Shown here: positions 51,298-60,538 of the stretch, piece by piece
How the letters are laid out: the number at the start of each line of letters is the position of its first letter
Numbering within the stretch: position 1 is the stretch's first letter
DNA from: Pseudomonas sp. LP_7_YM
GTDB lineage: Bacteria; Pseudomonadota; Gammaproteobacteria; Pseudomonadales; Pseudomonadaceae
NCBI RefSeq assembly: GCF_004364435.1
Contig: NZ_SOCT01000001.1
Span: forward strand, 744,001-808,000
Direction of reading: 5' to 3'
DNA length: 64,000 nt
Position numbers and translations under genes: made by a program
Notes under the pieces: generated by a model
Told to the model about the DNA's origin: nothing
The model's database searches: none
Seen by the model: only the letters and a program-made list of their open reading frames with translations

Positions 51298-52656
51298 ATG
51301 ATGTCGATCCGCAACGGTTTGTTGGCGGGCGTACTGACGCCTCTGCTCATTGCCCCCTGCTTCGCCGATCCCAACAGCACTGCATCCGACCTCGGCCATC
51401 AATTGACCCGCTTTGGCGCCGTCGCTGCCGGCAACGCGGCGGGCACCATCCCGGCCTATGACGGCGGCCTGAAAGTCCCGGCGGGCATGGTGCCCGGCGA
51501 CGGCAACTGGCCCAACCCTTTTGCCAATGAAAAGCCCAGGCTGCGCATCACCGCCGCCAATGCCGATCAGTACGCCGACCAGATCGGCGCCGGCCAGATG
51601 CAGTTGCTCAAACGCAATCCCACCACTTACTACCTTGAGGTGTACCCGACCCACCGCACTGCGGCCTATCCGGAAAACTTTCTCGCCGCCACCCAGCGCA
51701 ACGCCAGCAACCCCGACTGCAAGACGCTGAACGGCGGCCTGTCGATGGCCGAGGCCTGTCGTGGCGGTTTGCCGTTTCCTCTGCCCAAGGATGGCATGCA
51801 GGTGATGTGGAACTACTTGCTCAATTACCAGGGCGTCAATGGCTGGGACTGGAACCACAGTGCCTGGGTGGTCAACCAAGGACGACCGACACTGACCAAC
51901 ACCAATCGCTCGACGGGTGAAAAACCCTTCTATCAAGTCGAGGTCCCGGCGCGCGACCCGAAAATCGGCTCGCGTATCTGGTCACGTACGATTGCCCCTG
52001 CGCGCAATGCCGGCGAGGCATCCGGTTACTGGGACTATCTTGATCCGGTCGCCGAGCCGCGTTATGCCTGGAACTACACGACCGGCCAGCGGCGGGTACG
52101 CAAGGCCCCCGAATTCTCCTACGACACACCCAACTCGGCGTTCGGCGGAGTGGCTTTTTTTGACGAGATTTTCCTGTTTTCCGGAAAGATGGACCGCTTC
52201 GACTGGAAACTGCTGGGGAGCAAGGAAATGTTCATTCCCTACAGCAACTACGACTTGAAGTGGAAATGCGATATGGACACCAAACTGATGCCCAAGCACA
52301 TCAATCCGGCCTGCGAGCGTTGGGAGCTGCACCGGGTCTGGGTGGTCGAGGCCACGCGTAAGGACGGCATGCGCCACGCGCAGAAAAAGCGCCGTTACTA
52401 CATCGATGAAGACACCTTCGGCGCAGCGATTTATGACGCCTGGGATGACAGCGGCGCGCTGTTCCGCACCGGCGAGCAATACAACATTCAGGCGTATGGC
52501 ATCCCCAACGCCCCGCAGGAAGACGCCTACTCACTGTATGACTTCACCCGCGATCAGTACGGCATGTTCGGCAATGGGCCCACACGCTATCGCCAGCAGC
52601 CAATCGCTGAACGTGAAGCCAATCCGCAGACCATCGCTGGCGGACAGACCCGCTGA
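51298..52656 (+). CDS. DUF1329-family secreted lipoprotein-carrier-like protein
   Basis: A 452-residue exported protein with a signal peptide (LLAGVLTPLLIAPCFA, cleaved near residue 23). Family landmarks: FGAVAAGNAAGTIPAYDGGL, NPFANEKPRLRITAANADQY, GGLPFPLPKDGMQVMWNYL, YDLKWKCDMDTKL, HRVWVVEATRKDGMRH and YYIDEDTFGAAIYDAWD. Such proteins have a LolA-like fold that shelters lipids, so it may ferry a hydrophobic substrate across the periplasm. Start: one of two adjacent ATGs (51298, 51301) after GGGAG. It lies 39 bases behind DUF1302 copy 1. Confidence 0.88.
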   Translation: MMSIRNGLLAGVLTPLLIAPCFADPNSTASDLGHQLTRFGAVAAGNAAGTIPAYDGGLKVPAGMVPGDGNWPNPFANEKPRLRITAANADQYADQIGAGQMQLLKRNPTTYYLEVYPTHRTAAYPENFLAATQRNASNPDCKTLNGGLSMAEACRGGLPFPLPKDGMQVMWNYLLNYQGVNGWDWNHSAWVVNQGRPTLTNTNRSTGEKPFYQVEVPARDPKIGSRIWSRTIAPARNAGEASGYWDYLDPVAEPRYAWNYTTGQRRVRKAPEFSYDTPNSAFGGVAFFDEIFLFSGKMDRFDWKLLGSKEMFIPYSNYDLKWKCDMDTKLMPKHINPACERWELHRVWVVEATRKDGMRHAQKKRRYYIDEDTFGAAIYDAWDDSGALFRTGEQYNIQAYGIPNAPQEDAYSLYDFTRDQYGMFGNGPTRYRQQPIAEREANPQTIAGGQTR

Positions 52657-52678
52657 ATCGGCAGAGGAAGTTCGAGCC

Positions 52679-53476
52679 ATGAATCGTCTTCAAGGAAAAG
52701 TCGCGGTGATCACCGGCGCCGGCAGCGGCATCGGCAAGGCCTCTGCGCAATTGTTCGCGGCGCAGGGGGCACGGGTGCTGGTGACGGACCTGTTCTCCCA
52801 CAGCGCCCAAGCCGTGGCGCAGTCGATCAACGATGCCGGTGGCCAGGCACAGTGGCTGCAGGTGGATGTGGGTGAGGAAAGCCAGCTCAGGGCGATGGTC
52901 GATGCAGCAATCGAACACTTCGGGCGCCTGGACGTGCTGTACAACAACGCCGTGAGCAAGAACCCGCAGACCGCCCGCGATGTGGACTTCATCGACTTCA
53001 ACGAGGCGCTGTTCCACACCAACATGCGGGTCAATGTGCTCGGCGGGGTGCTGGCCTGTAAGTGGGCATTGCCGTTCATGCTGGAGCAGGGCAGCGGTTC
53101 GATCATCTTCACCTCGTCCACCAGTTCCATTGCCGGTGAGGTGGCGCAGTTCAGCTACGGCGCCTCCAAGGCGGCGGTGAACTGGTACGTGCAGACCATC
53201 GCCGCCACCTTCGGCAAACGCGGCATCCGCTGCAACGGCATCTTGCCGGGGGTGATCCGCACGCCCGCGCTGCAGGGCTGGGCCAACGAGGCCATGACCC
53301 AGGCCTTTCTCGACATTCAGAACGTCCCGCGCCTGGGCGAGCCGCAAGACATCGCGCAGATGGCGCTGTTTCTGGCCAGCGACGAGTCGGCCTACATCAA
53401 CGGCGCGCTGATGCGGGTCGACGGCGGCATGAGCTGTGCCACGCCGATGGTGCCGGTGGTCCGCGCGCTGCTGTGA
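52679..53476 (+). CDS. Short-chain dehydrogenase/reductase
   Basis: A 265-residue classical SDR: cofactor motif GAGSGIG near 14-20, NNA at 89-91, catalytic Ser in FTSSTSS near 141 and YGASK near 154-158. Asp at the end of strand 2 (VLVTDL) favours NAD over NADP. The chosen ATG at 52679 has AGAGGAAG upstream; 22 bases after the DUF1329 stop. The downstream catabolic genes suggest it oxidises an alcohol of the cluster's substrate. Confidence 0.88.
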   Translation: MNRLQGKVAVITGAGSGIGKASAQLFAAQGARVLVTDLFSHSAQAVAQSINDAGGQAQWLQVDVGEESQLRAMVDAAIEHFGRLDVLYNNAVSKNPQTARDVDFIDFNEALFHTNMRVNVLGGVLACKWALPFMLEQGSGSIIFTSSTSSIAGEVAQFSYGASKAAVNWYVQTIAATFGKRGIRCNGILPGVIRTPALQGWANEAMTQAFLDIQNVPRLGEPQDIAQMALFLASDESAYINGALMRVDGGMSCATPMVPVVRALL

Positions 53477-53526
53477 GCAGCGGATAAGCATTCACTCAAC
53501 ACGACTTCATTCAGAGGGCTTCGATC

Positions 53527-53961
53527 ATGGGATTGAAACAGGAACAGCGCGTCCGCGATTTCTGTCAGGCGTGGGGCGACGGGACGGCAGGCTCACGGCC
53601 TGCGGTGGAGGACATTCTTGCGATGCTCAGCGAGGACGCGGTGTGGCAATTGTGGGTGCCGGGCGGTCCGGTGATTCGCGGTCGCGAGGCCCTGCGTCAG
53701 GAGATCCTGAGGCAGATGAGTTACGTGACCCACAACCTGTGCACGATCAAACACATCGTCTCTTCGGACAGCGTCGTCATGACCGAACGTGATGACTACG
53801 CAGTATCAGGCGGCAAACCGATGCCGCACTCGATGGTCGCGGTGTTCGAACTCGATGAACAGGGGTTGATCTGCGCCTGGCGCGAATACCTGGACACCGC
53901 AGACCTTGCACAAAAAAAAGGAGTGCCACTGGAGCAGGTCGGCGGACCTGCGCTGGCCTGA
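53527..53961 (+). CDS. Limonene-1,2-epoxide-hydrolase/NTF2-fold protein
   Basis: A 144-residue protein of the epoxide-hydrolase branch of the NTF2-like fold: EDILAMLSEDAVWQLWVPGG, TERDDYAVSGG, SMVAVFELDEQGLICAWREY, LDTADLAQKKG. The Arg-x-Asp in ERDD and the acidic residue of LDTAD correspond to the Asp-Arg-Asp triad of limonene-1,2-epoxide hydrolase, so it may open an epoxide, though isomerase-like functions exist. ATG 53527; 50 bases after the SDR gene. Confidence 0.72.
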   Translation: MGLKQEQRVRDFCQAWGDGTAGSRPAVEDILAMLSEDAVWQLWVPGGPVIRGREALRQEILRQMSYVTHNLCTIKHIVSSDSVVMTERDDYAVSGGKPMPHSMVAVFELDEQGLICAWREYLDTADLAQKKGVPLEQVGGPALA

Positions 53962-53989
53962 GCACCGACTGAACACTGGGGCAGAGCAC

Positions 53990-55372
53990 ATGGGAACGCC
54001 GGACATGGAAACATCACAGGCAACGGACAACGCCGATCAGGCAGTAGAGAGCAAGCTGCGGCGCTGCGTGGAGCAGGTCGTGGGCGGCAAGGTCACCGCC
54101 ATGCAGCGATTGATTCGCTGGCGCCCGGCGTGGAATGTCGAGGTAGTGCGCGACGGCAAGGTCATGGGTGTGCATATTCGCGGTGAACGCGGCGGCGATG
54201 TCAGCCCGTTTCCCGACCTGCGACGCGAAGCGCAGATTCTCACGCTGTTGCATGAACAGGGCATTCCGGTGCCGCGTATCTTCGGTTTTTGCGAGGATCC
54301 GCAGGCCATCATCATGGAGCTGGTGGCGGGCACCCGGGACGTCAAAGCCGCCAGCGACGATGCGCAGCGCAGCTCGGTCGCCCGGCAATGGGTGCGCGCC
54401 ATGGCCGCGATGCACCAGTTGCCGTTGCAGCCGTTTGAGCAATTGGGCATCCAGACGCAAACCAGCGCCGAGGAAATCGCTCTGGCCGGACTTGAGGCCT
54501 ATTACCCGCTGTATCAGCGCAACAAGACCCGTCCGCAGCCGCTGGCCGAGTTCGCTCTGGGCTGGCTGCGCCGCAACGTGCCGCAGCACCGCACCCGTGC
54601 CGCGTTCGTGCAATACGACTCCGGGCAGTTCCTGTTTGCAGACGGCCAGGTCAACGCGCTGTATGACTTCGAGTTCGCACTGATCGGTGACCCTCTGGCA
54701 GACCTGGCTTCGGCACGGATGCGCGACAACTATGAGCCGCTCGGCGAGTCCTTCAGCGAGTTGTACCGCTATTACCAACAGATCACTGGCGAGCCGGCAG
54801 AGCCCGACGTGGTGCGCTATCACACCGTGCTGTTCGCCACGGTCAGCACCTTGCAGTTTTCCTCGACAGTGGCCACGCCGCAGCCCGGTGACCCGCACGA
54901 TACCTACCTTGAGTTCGATCTGGCCTTGCGCAGGGTGGTGGTACACGCGCTGGCCGAGGCCATGGGGGCGCCGATCACTGCGCCGCAGCAGACGTTGCAA
55001 AGCCAAGGGCCGAACCAGGGGCTATTGACCATGCTCAGCGACGCCTTGGCGCAAATTTCCATTGACGATCCGTTCCAGCAGTCCAGGCTCGCGTCGGTCA
55101 CCAAACTGGTGGAGTACCTGAGCCGCGCCGACGCCATGGCGCTGACCCTGCAAGCGCAGGATCGGCAAGAGGCCCAGGGCTTGCTCGGCCATGGCCCTGA
55201 ACACGGGCAGTCCCTCGACGCCGCGCTGGAGACATTCGTCGCCCAGGCCGGTCCGGAACACGACCGGGCGCTGCTGACGCTGTTCATGTCGCAGATCGAG
55301 CGCCGGGTGCAGGTATTTGGCAAGACCGCCATTGGCGGCTCGGCCAGTCACATCGACCTTCCTCCCCTCTGA
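53990..55372 (+). CDS. Aminoglycoside-phosphotransferase-fold protein with altered catalytic loop
   Basis: A 460-residue protein of the phosphotransferase/kinase-like family. N-lobe landmarks: GERGGDVSPFPDLRREAQIL, PVPRIFGFCEDPQAIIMELV; C-lobe: QYDSGQFLF and DFEFALIGDPLADLA. The catalytic loop normally reads H-G-D-x4-N; here it is Gln208-Tyr-Asp210 with the Asn position Gln213 and the loop two residues shorter. The DFE metal aspartate (226) is kept. A C-terminal all-helical region of about 120 residues is unusual. It may be a divergent kinase or a pseudoenzyme. Start: ATG 53990; another at 54005 is possible. Confidence 0.7.
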   Translation: MGTPDMETSQATDNADQAVESKLRRCVEQVVGGKVTAMQRLIRWRPAWNVEVVRDGKVMGVHIRGERGGDVSPFPDLRREAQILTLLHEQGIPVPRIFGFCEDPQAIIMELVAGTRDVKAASDDAQRSSVARQWVRAMAAMHQLPLQPFEQLGIQTQTSAEEIALAGLEAYYPLYQRNKTRPQPLAEFALGWLRRNVPQHRTRAAFVQYDSGQFLFADGQVNALYDFEFALIGDPLADLASARMRDNYEPLGESFSELYRYYQQITGEPAEPDVVRYHTVLFATVSTLQFSSTVATPQPGDPHDTYLEFDLALRRVVVHALAEAMGAPITAPQQTLQSQGPNQGLLTMLSDALAQISIDDPFQQSRLASVTKLVEYLSRADAMALTLQAQDRQEAQGLLGHGPEHGQSLDAALETFVAQAGPEHDRALLTLFMSQIERRVQVFGKTAIGGSASHIDLPPL

Positions 55373-55400
55373 ACCTTGCGCTGCCAATAGGAGTTTTTGC

Positions 55401-56213
55401 ATGCCCGAGCAACCCCCTTTCAACCGGCAATACGGGCCATGGGCCCTGATCGCCGGAGCGTCCCACGGTGTCGGCGCAGCCTTCGCCCGTGCCTTGGCCA
55501 GTCAGGGTCTTAATTGCGTGCTGGTTGCCCGGCGCGAACCTGCCTTGCAGGCGCTGCGTCAGGAGCTGGTCGATACCTACGCGGTGGAGGTGCTGGTGAT
55601 TGCCGCAGACCTCAGCCAGGCAGGCATCGCCGAGCGCATCCAGGCGCGTATCGCCGAGCGCGAAATCGGCCTGCTGATCTATAACGCCGGGGGCGATCCC
55701 TTCCTCACGCGTTTTCTCGCAAGTTCCATAGAGCAATGGTCGTCGCTGCTGCGTCTTAACAGCCAGACGGTCATGGAAAGTTGCCACCTGTTCGGCCAGC
55801 CCATGCTCGAACGTCAGCGCGGCGGCGTGATCCTGGTGGGTTCACAGGCGGCACTCGGCGGCATCCGCAAGCTGGCCATGTACTGCGCAACCAAGGCGTT
55901 CATGCTCAATCTGGGCGAAGCGTTATGGGCCGAATGGAAGGATCGCGGCGTGCACGTGCTCAACCTGCTGATCGGCACCGTGGACACGCCGACCATGCGC
56001 GACGCCATGGTCCGGCTGGGCGTAACCGATGCCCTGACGATGGCCTTGCCCAGCGCCGAAGACATCGTTGCCGACGCCTTGCGCCAGTTGCCTCATGGCC
56101 CGACGTTCATACACCCCGAAGACACCCGCGACGGCGCACAGGCCGGGCAGGCGCGACGTGCGCATGTGCTGGAAAAAACCGCTGAAGCCGCGGTGTTCAT
56201 CGGTACCGATTGA
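55401..56213 (+). CDS. Short-chain dehydrogenase/reductase
   Basis: A 270-residue SDR: GASHGVG near 19-25, VARRE at the end of strand 2 (Arg-rich, suggesting NADP), YNAGG near 93, Ser in GSQAALGG near 145 and YCATK near 158. It resembles oxidoreductases of the 17-beta-hydroxysteroid type. ATG 55401 with AGGAG seven bases upstream; 28 bases after the phosphotransferase-like gene. Confidence 0.85.
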   Translation: MPEQPPFNRQYGPWALIAGASHGVGAAFARALASQGLNCVLVARREPALQALRQELVDTYAVEVLVIAADLSQAGIAERIQARIAEREIGLLIYNAGGDPFLTRFLASSIEQWSSLLRLNSQTVMESCHLFGQPMLERQRGGVILVGSQAALGGIRKLAMYCATKAFMLNLGEALWAEWKDRGVHVLNLLIGTVDTPTMRDAMVRLGVTDALTMALPSAEDIVADALRQLPHGPTFIHPEDTRDGAQAGQARRAHVLEKTAEAAVFIGTD

Positions 56214-56240
56214 GCCCTTTTCACTGCCCGAGTAGCCGTT

Positions 56241-57497
56241 ATGAAGACCTTCGATTCCACCGAGTTCAAACAGGGCTGGCGCATTCTGCTGCTGGCGCTG
56301 GTGGGGGTTGCCACCAGCTCAAGCTCGCTGTTGTTGTACAGCTTCAGTTCCATGGTGGTGCCGCTTGAGCAGAGTCTGGGCTGGCCGCGCAGCGAACTGC
56401 AGGCGGCCATCACCGCCTTGTCGCTGGGCACCATTGTGGCCTCGCAACTGGCCGGTTGGTTGAACCTGCGTTACGGCTTGCGACGGGTGACCGTGTGCTC
56501 GCTGGTAGTCCTGACGCTGAGCCTGCTAACGCTGACCCGCTTCGGTGAGTCGATCTGGTGGCTGTACCTGGGGTTCTTTCTGGTGCCGCTGGCCGGTCTG
56601 GGTACGTTGCAGATCACCTGGTCGCATCTGGTCAACCTGTGGTTCGAAGAAAATCGCGGCCTGGCCCTGGCAGTTATCCTCAGTGGCTCGGGCCTGGCGG
56701 CCATCGGGCTGCCGTTGCTGACCACCTGGGCGGTGACGCGCTGGAATTGGCAAACCGGCTTCATCGCGCTGGCGGCCTTGCCCGTGCTGCTGGCCTTGCC
56801 GCTGGCGTTGCGCTGGCTGATGCCGCAGCACAGGGCGACGGCAGTGGCGTCGCCCCCCGAGCGCACCACCCACCGCTCGGGCCTGTTGCTGGCACAAGCG
56901 TTGCGGTCCTGGCGGTTCTGGGTCTGCAACCTGTCGATGACCCTGGTGGTGTCCTGCGTGGTCGGTCTTGTGACCAACATCGTGCCCTTGTTACAGGACC
57001 GCGGCCTGAGTGCCATGGCCGCAGGGCAGGTGTTTAGCACCTTCGGTATTTCCCTGATTCTGGGTCGATTGCTGGTGGGTTACCTGATCGACCGCCTGTG
57101 GGCGCCGGGCGTGGCCGCGCTGGCGTTGCTGATGCCCGCGTTCGCCTGTGTGATTTTCGCCGTCGTAGCGCCAGACCCGCGCTGGTACATCCTTGCCACG
57201 CTGTTGGTGGGCGTCGGTGCGGGGGCCGAATTCGACATTGCTGCGTTCCTGATCGCCCGTTACTTCGGCATGCGTGATTACGGCCGGCTGTTCGGCGCGC
57301 ATCTGGGCCTGATCACCGCCGGCGCGGCCATTTCTCCCTTGCTGTTCGGCGCGTTGTTCAAATCGACAGGCAGTTATCAGCTGATGCTGATGGCCTGTTG
57401 CGCCTGTTTCGTTGTGGGCCCGCTGCTGCTTCTGAGCCTGGGCGGCTACCCGATCTTCGCCGACAGTTCGAACCTGCACAGTCAACCCGCGCAATAA
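56241..57497 (+). CDS. MFS transporter (monocarboxylate/oxalate-formate type)
   Basis: A 418-residue twelve-helix carrier. Helix 1 region STSSSLLLYSFSSMVVPLEQ is approximate; the loop QLAGWLNLRYGLRRVTV is the helix 2-3 motif, and GRLLVGYLIDRLWAPGV in the second half is its repeat. The pattern suits carriers of organic acids (OFA/MCT). It lies 27 bases behind the SDR gene and is the probable inner-membrane importer for the cluster's substrate. Confidence 0.82.
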   Translation: MKTFDSTEFKQGWRILLLALVGVATSSSSLLLYSFSSMVVPLEQSLGWPRSELQAAITALSLGTIVASQLAGWLNLRYGLRRVTVCSLVVLTLSLLTLTRFGESIWWLYLGFFLVPLAGLGTLQITWSHLVNLWFEENRGLALAVILSGSGLAAIGLPLLTTWAVTRWNWQTGFIALAALPVLLALPLALRWLMPQHRATAVASPPERTTHRSGLLLAQALRSWRFWVCNLSMTLVVSCVVGLVTNIVPLLQDRGLSAMAAGQVFSTFGISLILGRLLVGYLIDRLWAPGVAALALLMPAFACVIFAVVAPDPRWYILATLLVGVGAGAEFDIAAFLIARYFGMRDYGRLFGAHLGLITAGAAISPLLFGALFKSTGSYQLMLMACCACFVVGPLLLLSLGGYPIFADSSNLHSQPAQ

Positions 57498-57502
57498 ATA
57501 TG

Positions 57503-57525
57503 GAACAGATTTTCAATATCTGTTC
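57503..57525. promoter_or_regulatory. Inverted repeat GAACAGAT-N7-ATCTGTTC before the MDR gene
   Basis: Perfect 8-base arms in an AT-rich 79-base gap, about 50 bases before the reductase ATG. Looks like an operator for a dimeric regulator acting on a separate promoter inside the cluster. It could also end the transcript of the permease gene, but lacks a T run. Confidence 0.5.
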
Positions 57526-57576
57526 TATTATTCCGCTCATTCGTTTGCTGACCACAATAATTACAAGGAGTCCGCC

Positions 57577-58503
57577 ATGCGTGCCGCTGTCATTCACGAA
57601 CGCAACGCCCCACCTGTCGTTGAAGAATTCCGCGAACCCCAACCCCTTGAAGGCTCGGTGCTGATCAACGTCGACACTGCGGGTCTGGGCGGCTGGGACG
57701 TGCTCGGTGCTTACCGGCTGGGCGTCAGTTATCCCTGCGTGATCCGCGGCGAAGGGGTAGGGCACACGGCGCAAGGGCGTCGGGTGTACTTCGGCGAGCG
57801 CTCGGTGCAGCCCTTCGGTGCCTGGGCCGAGCGCACCCTGGTGCCCCGCGAAGAGGTGTGGGAAGTCCCCGACGATGTGGACGATCGCACGGCCATCAGC
57901 ATGGGGATTGCCGCCACTGGTGCTGTGGTGCCGCTGGAGCTGGCGAAGATTCAAAAGGGTGAAAAGGTCCTGATCCTCGGTGCCACCGGCACCCTGGGGC
58001 TGATCGCCTTGCAGTTGGCACGCTCGCTGGGCGCCGGTCGGGTGGTCGGTGCGGCGCGCTCCGCACAGGCATTGGCCGGACTCAAATCCCGTGGCTTTGC
58101 CGATGAAGTGGTGGCGCTGGGTGGCGAAGATGACACGGCAGCGCTCAAGGATGCCGCCGACGGCGGATTCGACGTGGTGCTGGATCTGGTCTGTGGCCAG
58201 CCACTGCTGTCTTCGCTGAAGGCCACCAACTGGGGTGCGCGGATCATGACCATCGGCACGGGTGCCGGGCGCAAGATCGACCTGGACATTGCCGACCTGC
58301 TGTTCCGCAATCTGTCGTGCATCGGCACGGGCCAGCGTCCGCCTGCCGACCGTGAGCAGATCTGGCTGCGCCTGCTGCGCATCGCCCGTGAACAGCAGAT
58401 CCAGGTGGACTACGCCGACTACAGCCTTGATCAGGCAGCGGATGCCTGGGCGGCGCAGGTTGCCGGGCCGCACGCCAAGATCGTGGCGAAGATCGCCCGC
58501 TGA
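57577..58503 (+). CDS. Zinc-free medium-chain reductase (quinone-oxidoreductase-like)
   Basis: A 308-residue MDR protein without the zinc ligands: RGEGVG replaces the GHE motif, there is no structural-zinc cysteine cluster, and the cofactor motif ILGATGTLGLIALQLA lies near 130. Such enzymes reduce quinones or enones using NADPH. ATG 57577 with AGGAG six bases upstream. It lies convergent with the AraC gene, only ten bases apart. Confidence 0.85.
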   Translation: MRAAVIHERNAPPVVEEFREPQPLEGSVLINVDTAGLGGWDVLGAYRLGVSYPCVIRGEGVGHTAQGRRVYFGERSVQPFGAWAERTLVPREEVWEVPDDVDDRTAISMGIAATGAVVPLELAKIQKGEKVLILGATGTLGLIALQLARSLGAGRVVGAARSAQALAGLKSRGFADEVVALGGEDDTAALKDAADGGFDVVLDLVCGQPLLSSLKATNWGARIMTIGTGAGRKIDLDIADLLFRNLSCIGTGQRPPADREQIWLRLLRIAREQQIQVDYADYSLDQAADAWAAQVAGPHAKIVAKIAR

Positions 58504-58513
58504 GCCTCGGCGC

Positions 58514-59410
58514 TCAGCGCAACAGACGAAATTGCTCCGGGGTCAGGCCCGTCTCCTTGCGAAACGCCGCTGTGAACGCAGCGGCATTCTGGAAACCGCT
58601 TTGATAGGCCACCTGTTTCACCAGCCAGCGCGGATCGCTGAGCAAAGCCTTGGCCCTGTTGATACGCGCCTGGGCGGCATATCGGCGCAGGGTCAGCCCG
58701 GTGGTGTTTTTGAAGCATTGCGAAAGGCGCCTAACCGACAACTCGCAGAGCTGCGCCATGTCGTGCAACGAGGGCTGTTGCAGGACAGCAGCGTTGAGCA
58801 CTTCAGTGATACGGCGCAGTTGCAGAGGCGACAGCTTGCCGTCGCAACGCGTAGCCACCTGCCGCCCGAGGTATTCGCGGCGCAGGTCCAGCGCGATGCC
58901 GGTGAGCAGGTACTCGCTGTGCAGCTCACTGGCAAAACCGGGCGCGGACACCTCTTCGGCAAGGCGCTGCAAGGAGGCCCGCATAAAAGGGTTCTGCACG
59001 TTGAGCATGCTGTCGTGAATGCAGGCGTCCCAGTCCCAGCGCCAGGCCGCCAGCGGGCCGAGTGTGGCAGGGTTGAACAGGCAGATCAGCGCTTTTTGTC
59101 GGCGCGCATCGTGGGCCAGGTGAAAGGAGGTGTCGGGGGGAATGAACAGCAGCGACCCGAGGGGCTTGAAGTGTTCGCCGTTGCGCCCGCCGAAACTGCC
59201 GCGGTTGCTCACCGGTCGCGGACGTTGAGGCTCATCGGTAAGCAGCAGGCGGATCAGGCAACTGCCGTGGGTTTCGACCAGGGCCATGCCGTCGGCGGGC
59301 CAGGTGGCCTGTTCCAGACGGATGTCGAAGTCCTTCTGAACCAGTGAAGCCTCGGTGTTGAAGTCACCACAGAGGGTGTTGTCGCAGGCGATGTAGTCGA
59401 TGGCGTTCAT
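58514..59410 (-). CDS. AraC-family regulator
   Basis: A 298-residue activator. A cupin-like sensing domain (GSLLFIPPDTSFHLA near 90) precedes the double helix-turn-helix: HDMAQLCELSVRRLSQCFKN (near 215) and VKQVAYQSGFQNAAAFTAAF (near 262), ending FRKETGLTPEQFR. ATG 59410 with GAGGG upstream. It is divergent from the LysR gene over 133 bases and convergent with the MDR gene. Probably a local regulator. Confidence 0.9.
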   Translation of the reverse strand: MNAIDYIACDNTLCGDFNTEASLVQKDFDIRLEQATWPADGMALVETHGSCLIRLLLTDEPQRPRPVSNRGSFGGRNGEHFKPLGSLLFIPPDTSFHLAHDARRQKALICLFNPATLGPLAAWRWDWDACIHDSMLNVQNPFMRASLQRLAEEVSAPGFASELHSEYLLTGIALDLRREYLGRQVATRCDGKLSPLQLRRITEVLNAAVLQQPSLHDMAQLCELSVRRLSQCFKNTTGLTLRRYAAQARINRAKALLSDPRWLVKQVAYQSGFQNAAAFTAAFRKETGLTPEQFRLLR

Positions 59411-59530
59411 GTTCTACCCTCAGCGGTTTTTATTGTGGGTGCTGAATGAGGTCGATGCGTGCAAAACCTGTCGCCGCTGAAGTGTATCCAGTGAAAGCAA
59501 TCCGGTAATTCATAAAAACAAGACTCAGGT

Positions 59531-59545
59531 ATTGGAAAAACCAAT
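59531..59545. promoter_or_regulatory. LysR-box candidate ATTGG-N5-CCAAT over the LysR start
   Basis: Perfect 5-base arms with spacer AAAAA, running into the ATG at 59544. GGTATTGG-N-AAAACC-R-AT is shared with 49396-49416. Binding here would block its own gene, a usual LysR habit. Confidence 0.55.
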
Positions 59546-60455
59546 GGCCAAAGGCAACGACATTTCATTGCGCCAGTTGCGCTACTTCGTGGCAGCGGCC
59601 GATGCCGGGCAGTTTTCGCAGGCCGCATTGCGGGTGCATGTTTCGCAGTCGGCCGTGACCGCCGCGGTGTTGCAGCTCGAAGAAGTGCTGGGCGCCAGCC
59701 TGTTCGACCGCCTGCCTTACGGCGTCGCGCTGACGGCCGAAGGGCACAAGTTCGAGCAGTACGCGCGGCACATCCTCGAAACACTGCAGGACGCCCTGAG
59801 CGAGCCGCTGTTCCACAGTCGCACGGTCTCGGGCAGCGTGCGCGTGGGCGCGTCGTACACCGTGCTTGGCTACTTTCTGCCGTCGCTGCTGGCGCGCTTC
59901 AAGCGCAGTTATCCGCAGATCGACATCGACCTGGTGGACCTTGACCGAATGAACATCGAGAGCGCCGTCGCCCAGGGCAGCCTGGACCTTGGACTGGTGA
60001 TCATCTCGAACACGCAAAACATGCATCTATTTGAACACCAGGTGCTGATCCGTTCACCCAGGCGCTTGTGGCTGTCGAGTCAGCATCCCTTGGCCGGTAG
60101 CGCAACGATCCGCCTTGAGGACGTGGCCGAGCATGCCTACATTCTCGCCACGGTGGATGAGGGAGAGGTCTCGACCGCCCGTTACTGGCAGAAGAAAGGC
60201 CTGTCGCCCCAGGTGGCGTTTCGTACCTCATCGATGGAGGCGCTGCGCGGTTTGGTCGCTCATGGGTTCGGAGTGACCATTCTGTCGGACATGCTCTATC
60301 GCGCCTGGTCGCTGGAGGGCAAGAAGATCGACATCCGCCCGCTGGCCGATCCGGTTCCGCCCATGGAACTGGGCCTGATCTGGCATCCGCAGTCACACCT
60401 GAGCGCGGCTGCGCAAGGGTTCCGGCAGTTTCTGATCATGGCCTGCGCCAGTTGA
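59544..60455 (+). CDS. LysR-family regulator
   Basis: A 303-residue LysR regulator: FVAAADAGQFSQAALRVHVS / QSAVTAAVLQLEEVLG (residues 12-48) as DNA-binding part, then GSVRVGASYTVLGYFLPSLL and a co-inducer domain with LDLGLVI and HGFGVTILSD. Start ATG 59544; an in-frame TTG at 59532 lies inside the inverted repeat. It precedes the amidohydrolase gene by 83 bases on the same strand. The operator shared with 49396 suggests it governs the DUF1302 cluster. Confidence 0.9.
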   Translation: MAKGNDISLRQLRYFVAAADAGQFSQAALRVHVSQSAVTAAVLQLEEVLGASLFDRLPYGVALTAEGHKFEQYARHILETLQDALSEPLFHSRTVSGSVRVGASYTVLGYFLPSLLARFKRSYPQIDIDLVDLDRMNIESAVAQGSLDLGLVIISNTQNMHLFEHQVLIRSPRRLWLSSQHPLAGSATIRLEDVAEHAYILATVDEGEVSTARYWQKKGLSPQVAFRTSSMEALRGLVAHGFGVTILSDMLYRAWSLEGKKIDIRPLADPVPPMELGLIWHPQSHLSAAAQGFRQFLIMACAS

Positions 60456-60538
60456 CCCTCGCCTTACCCAACCACCGCCCCACGGATTTAATGGCTTTAG
60501 CCTGACGCTGCACTTCTAAAAACAACAAGGAGAACACC

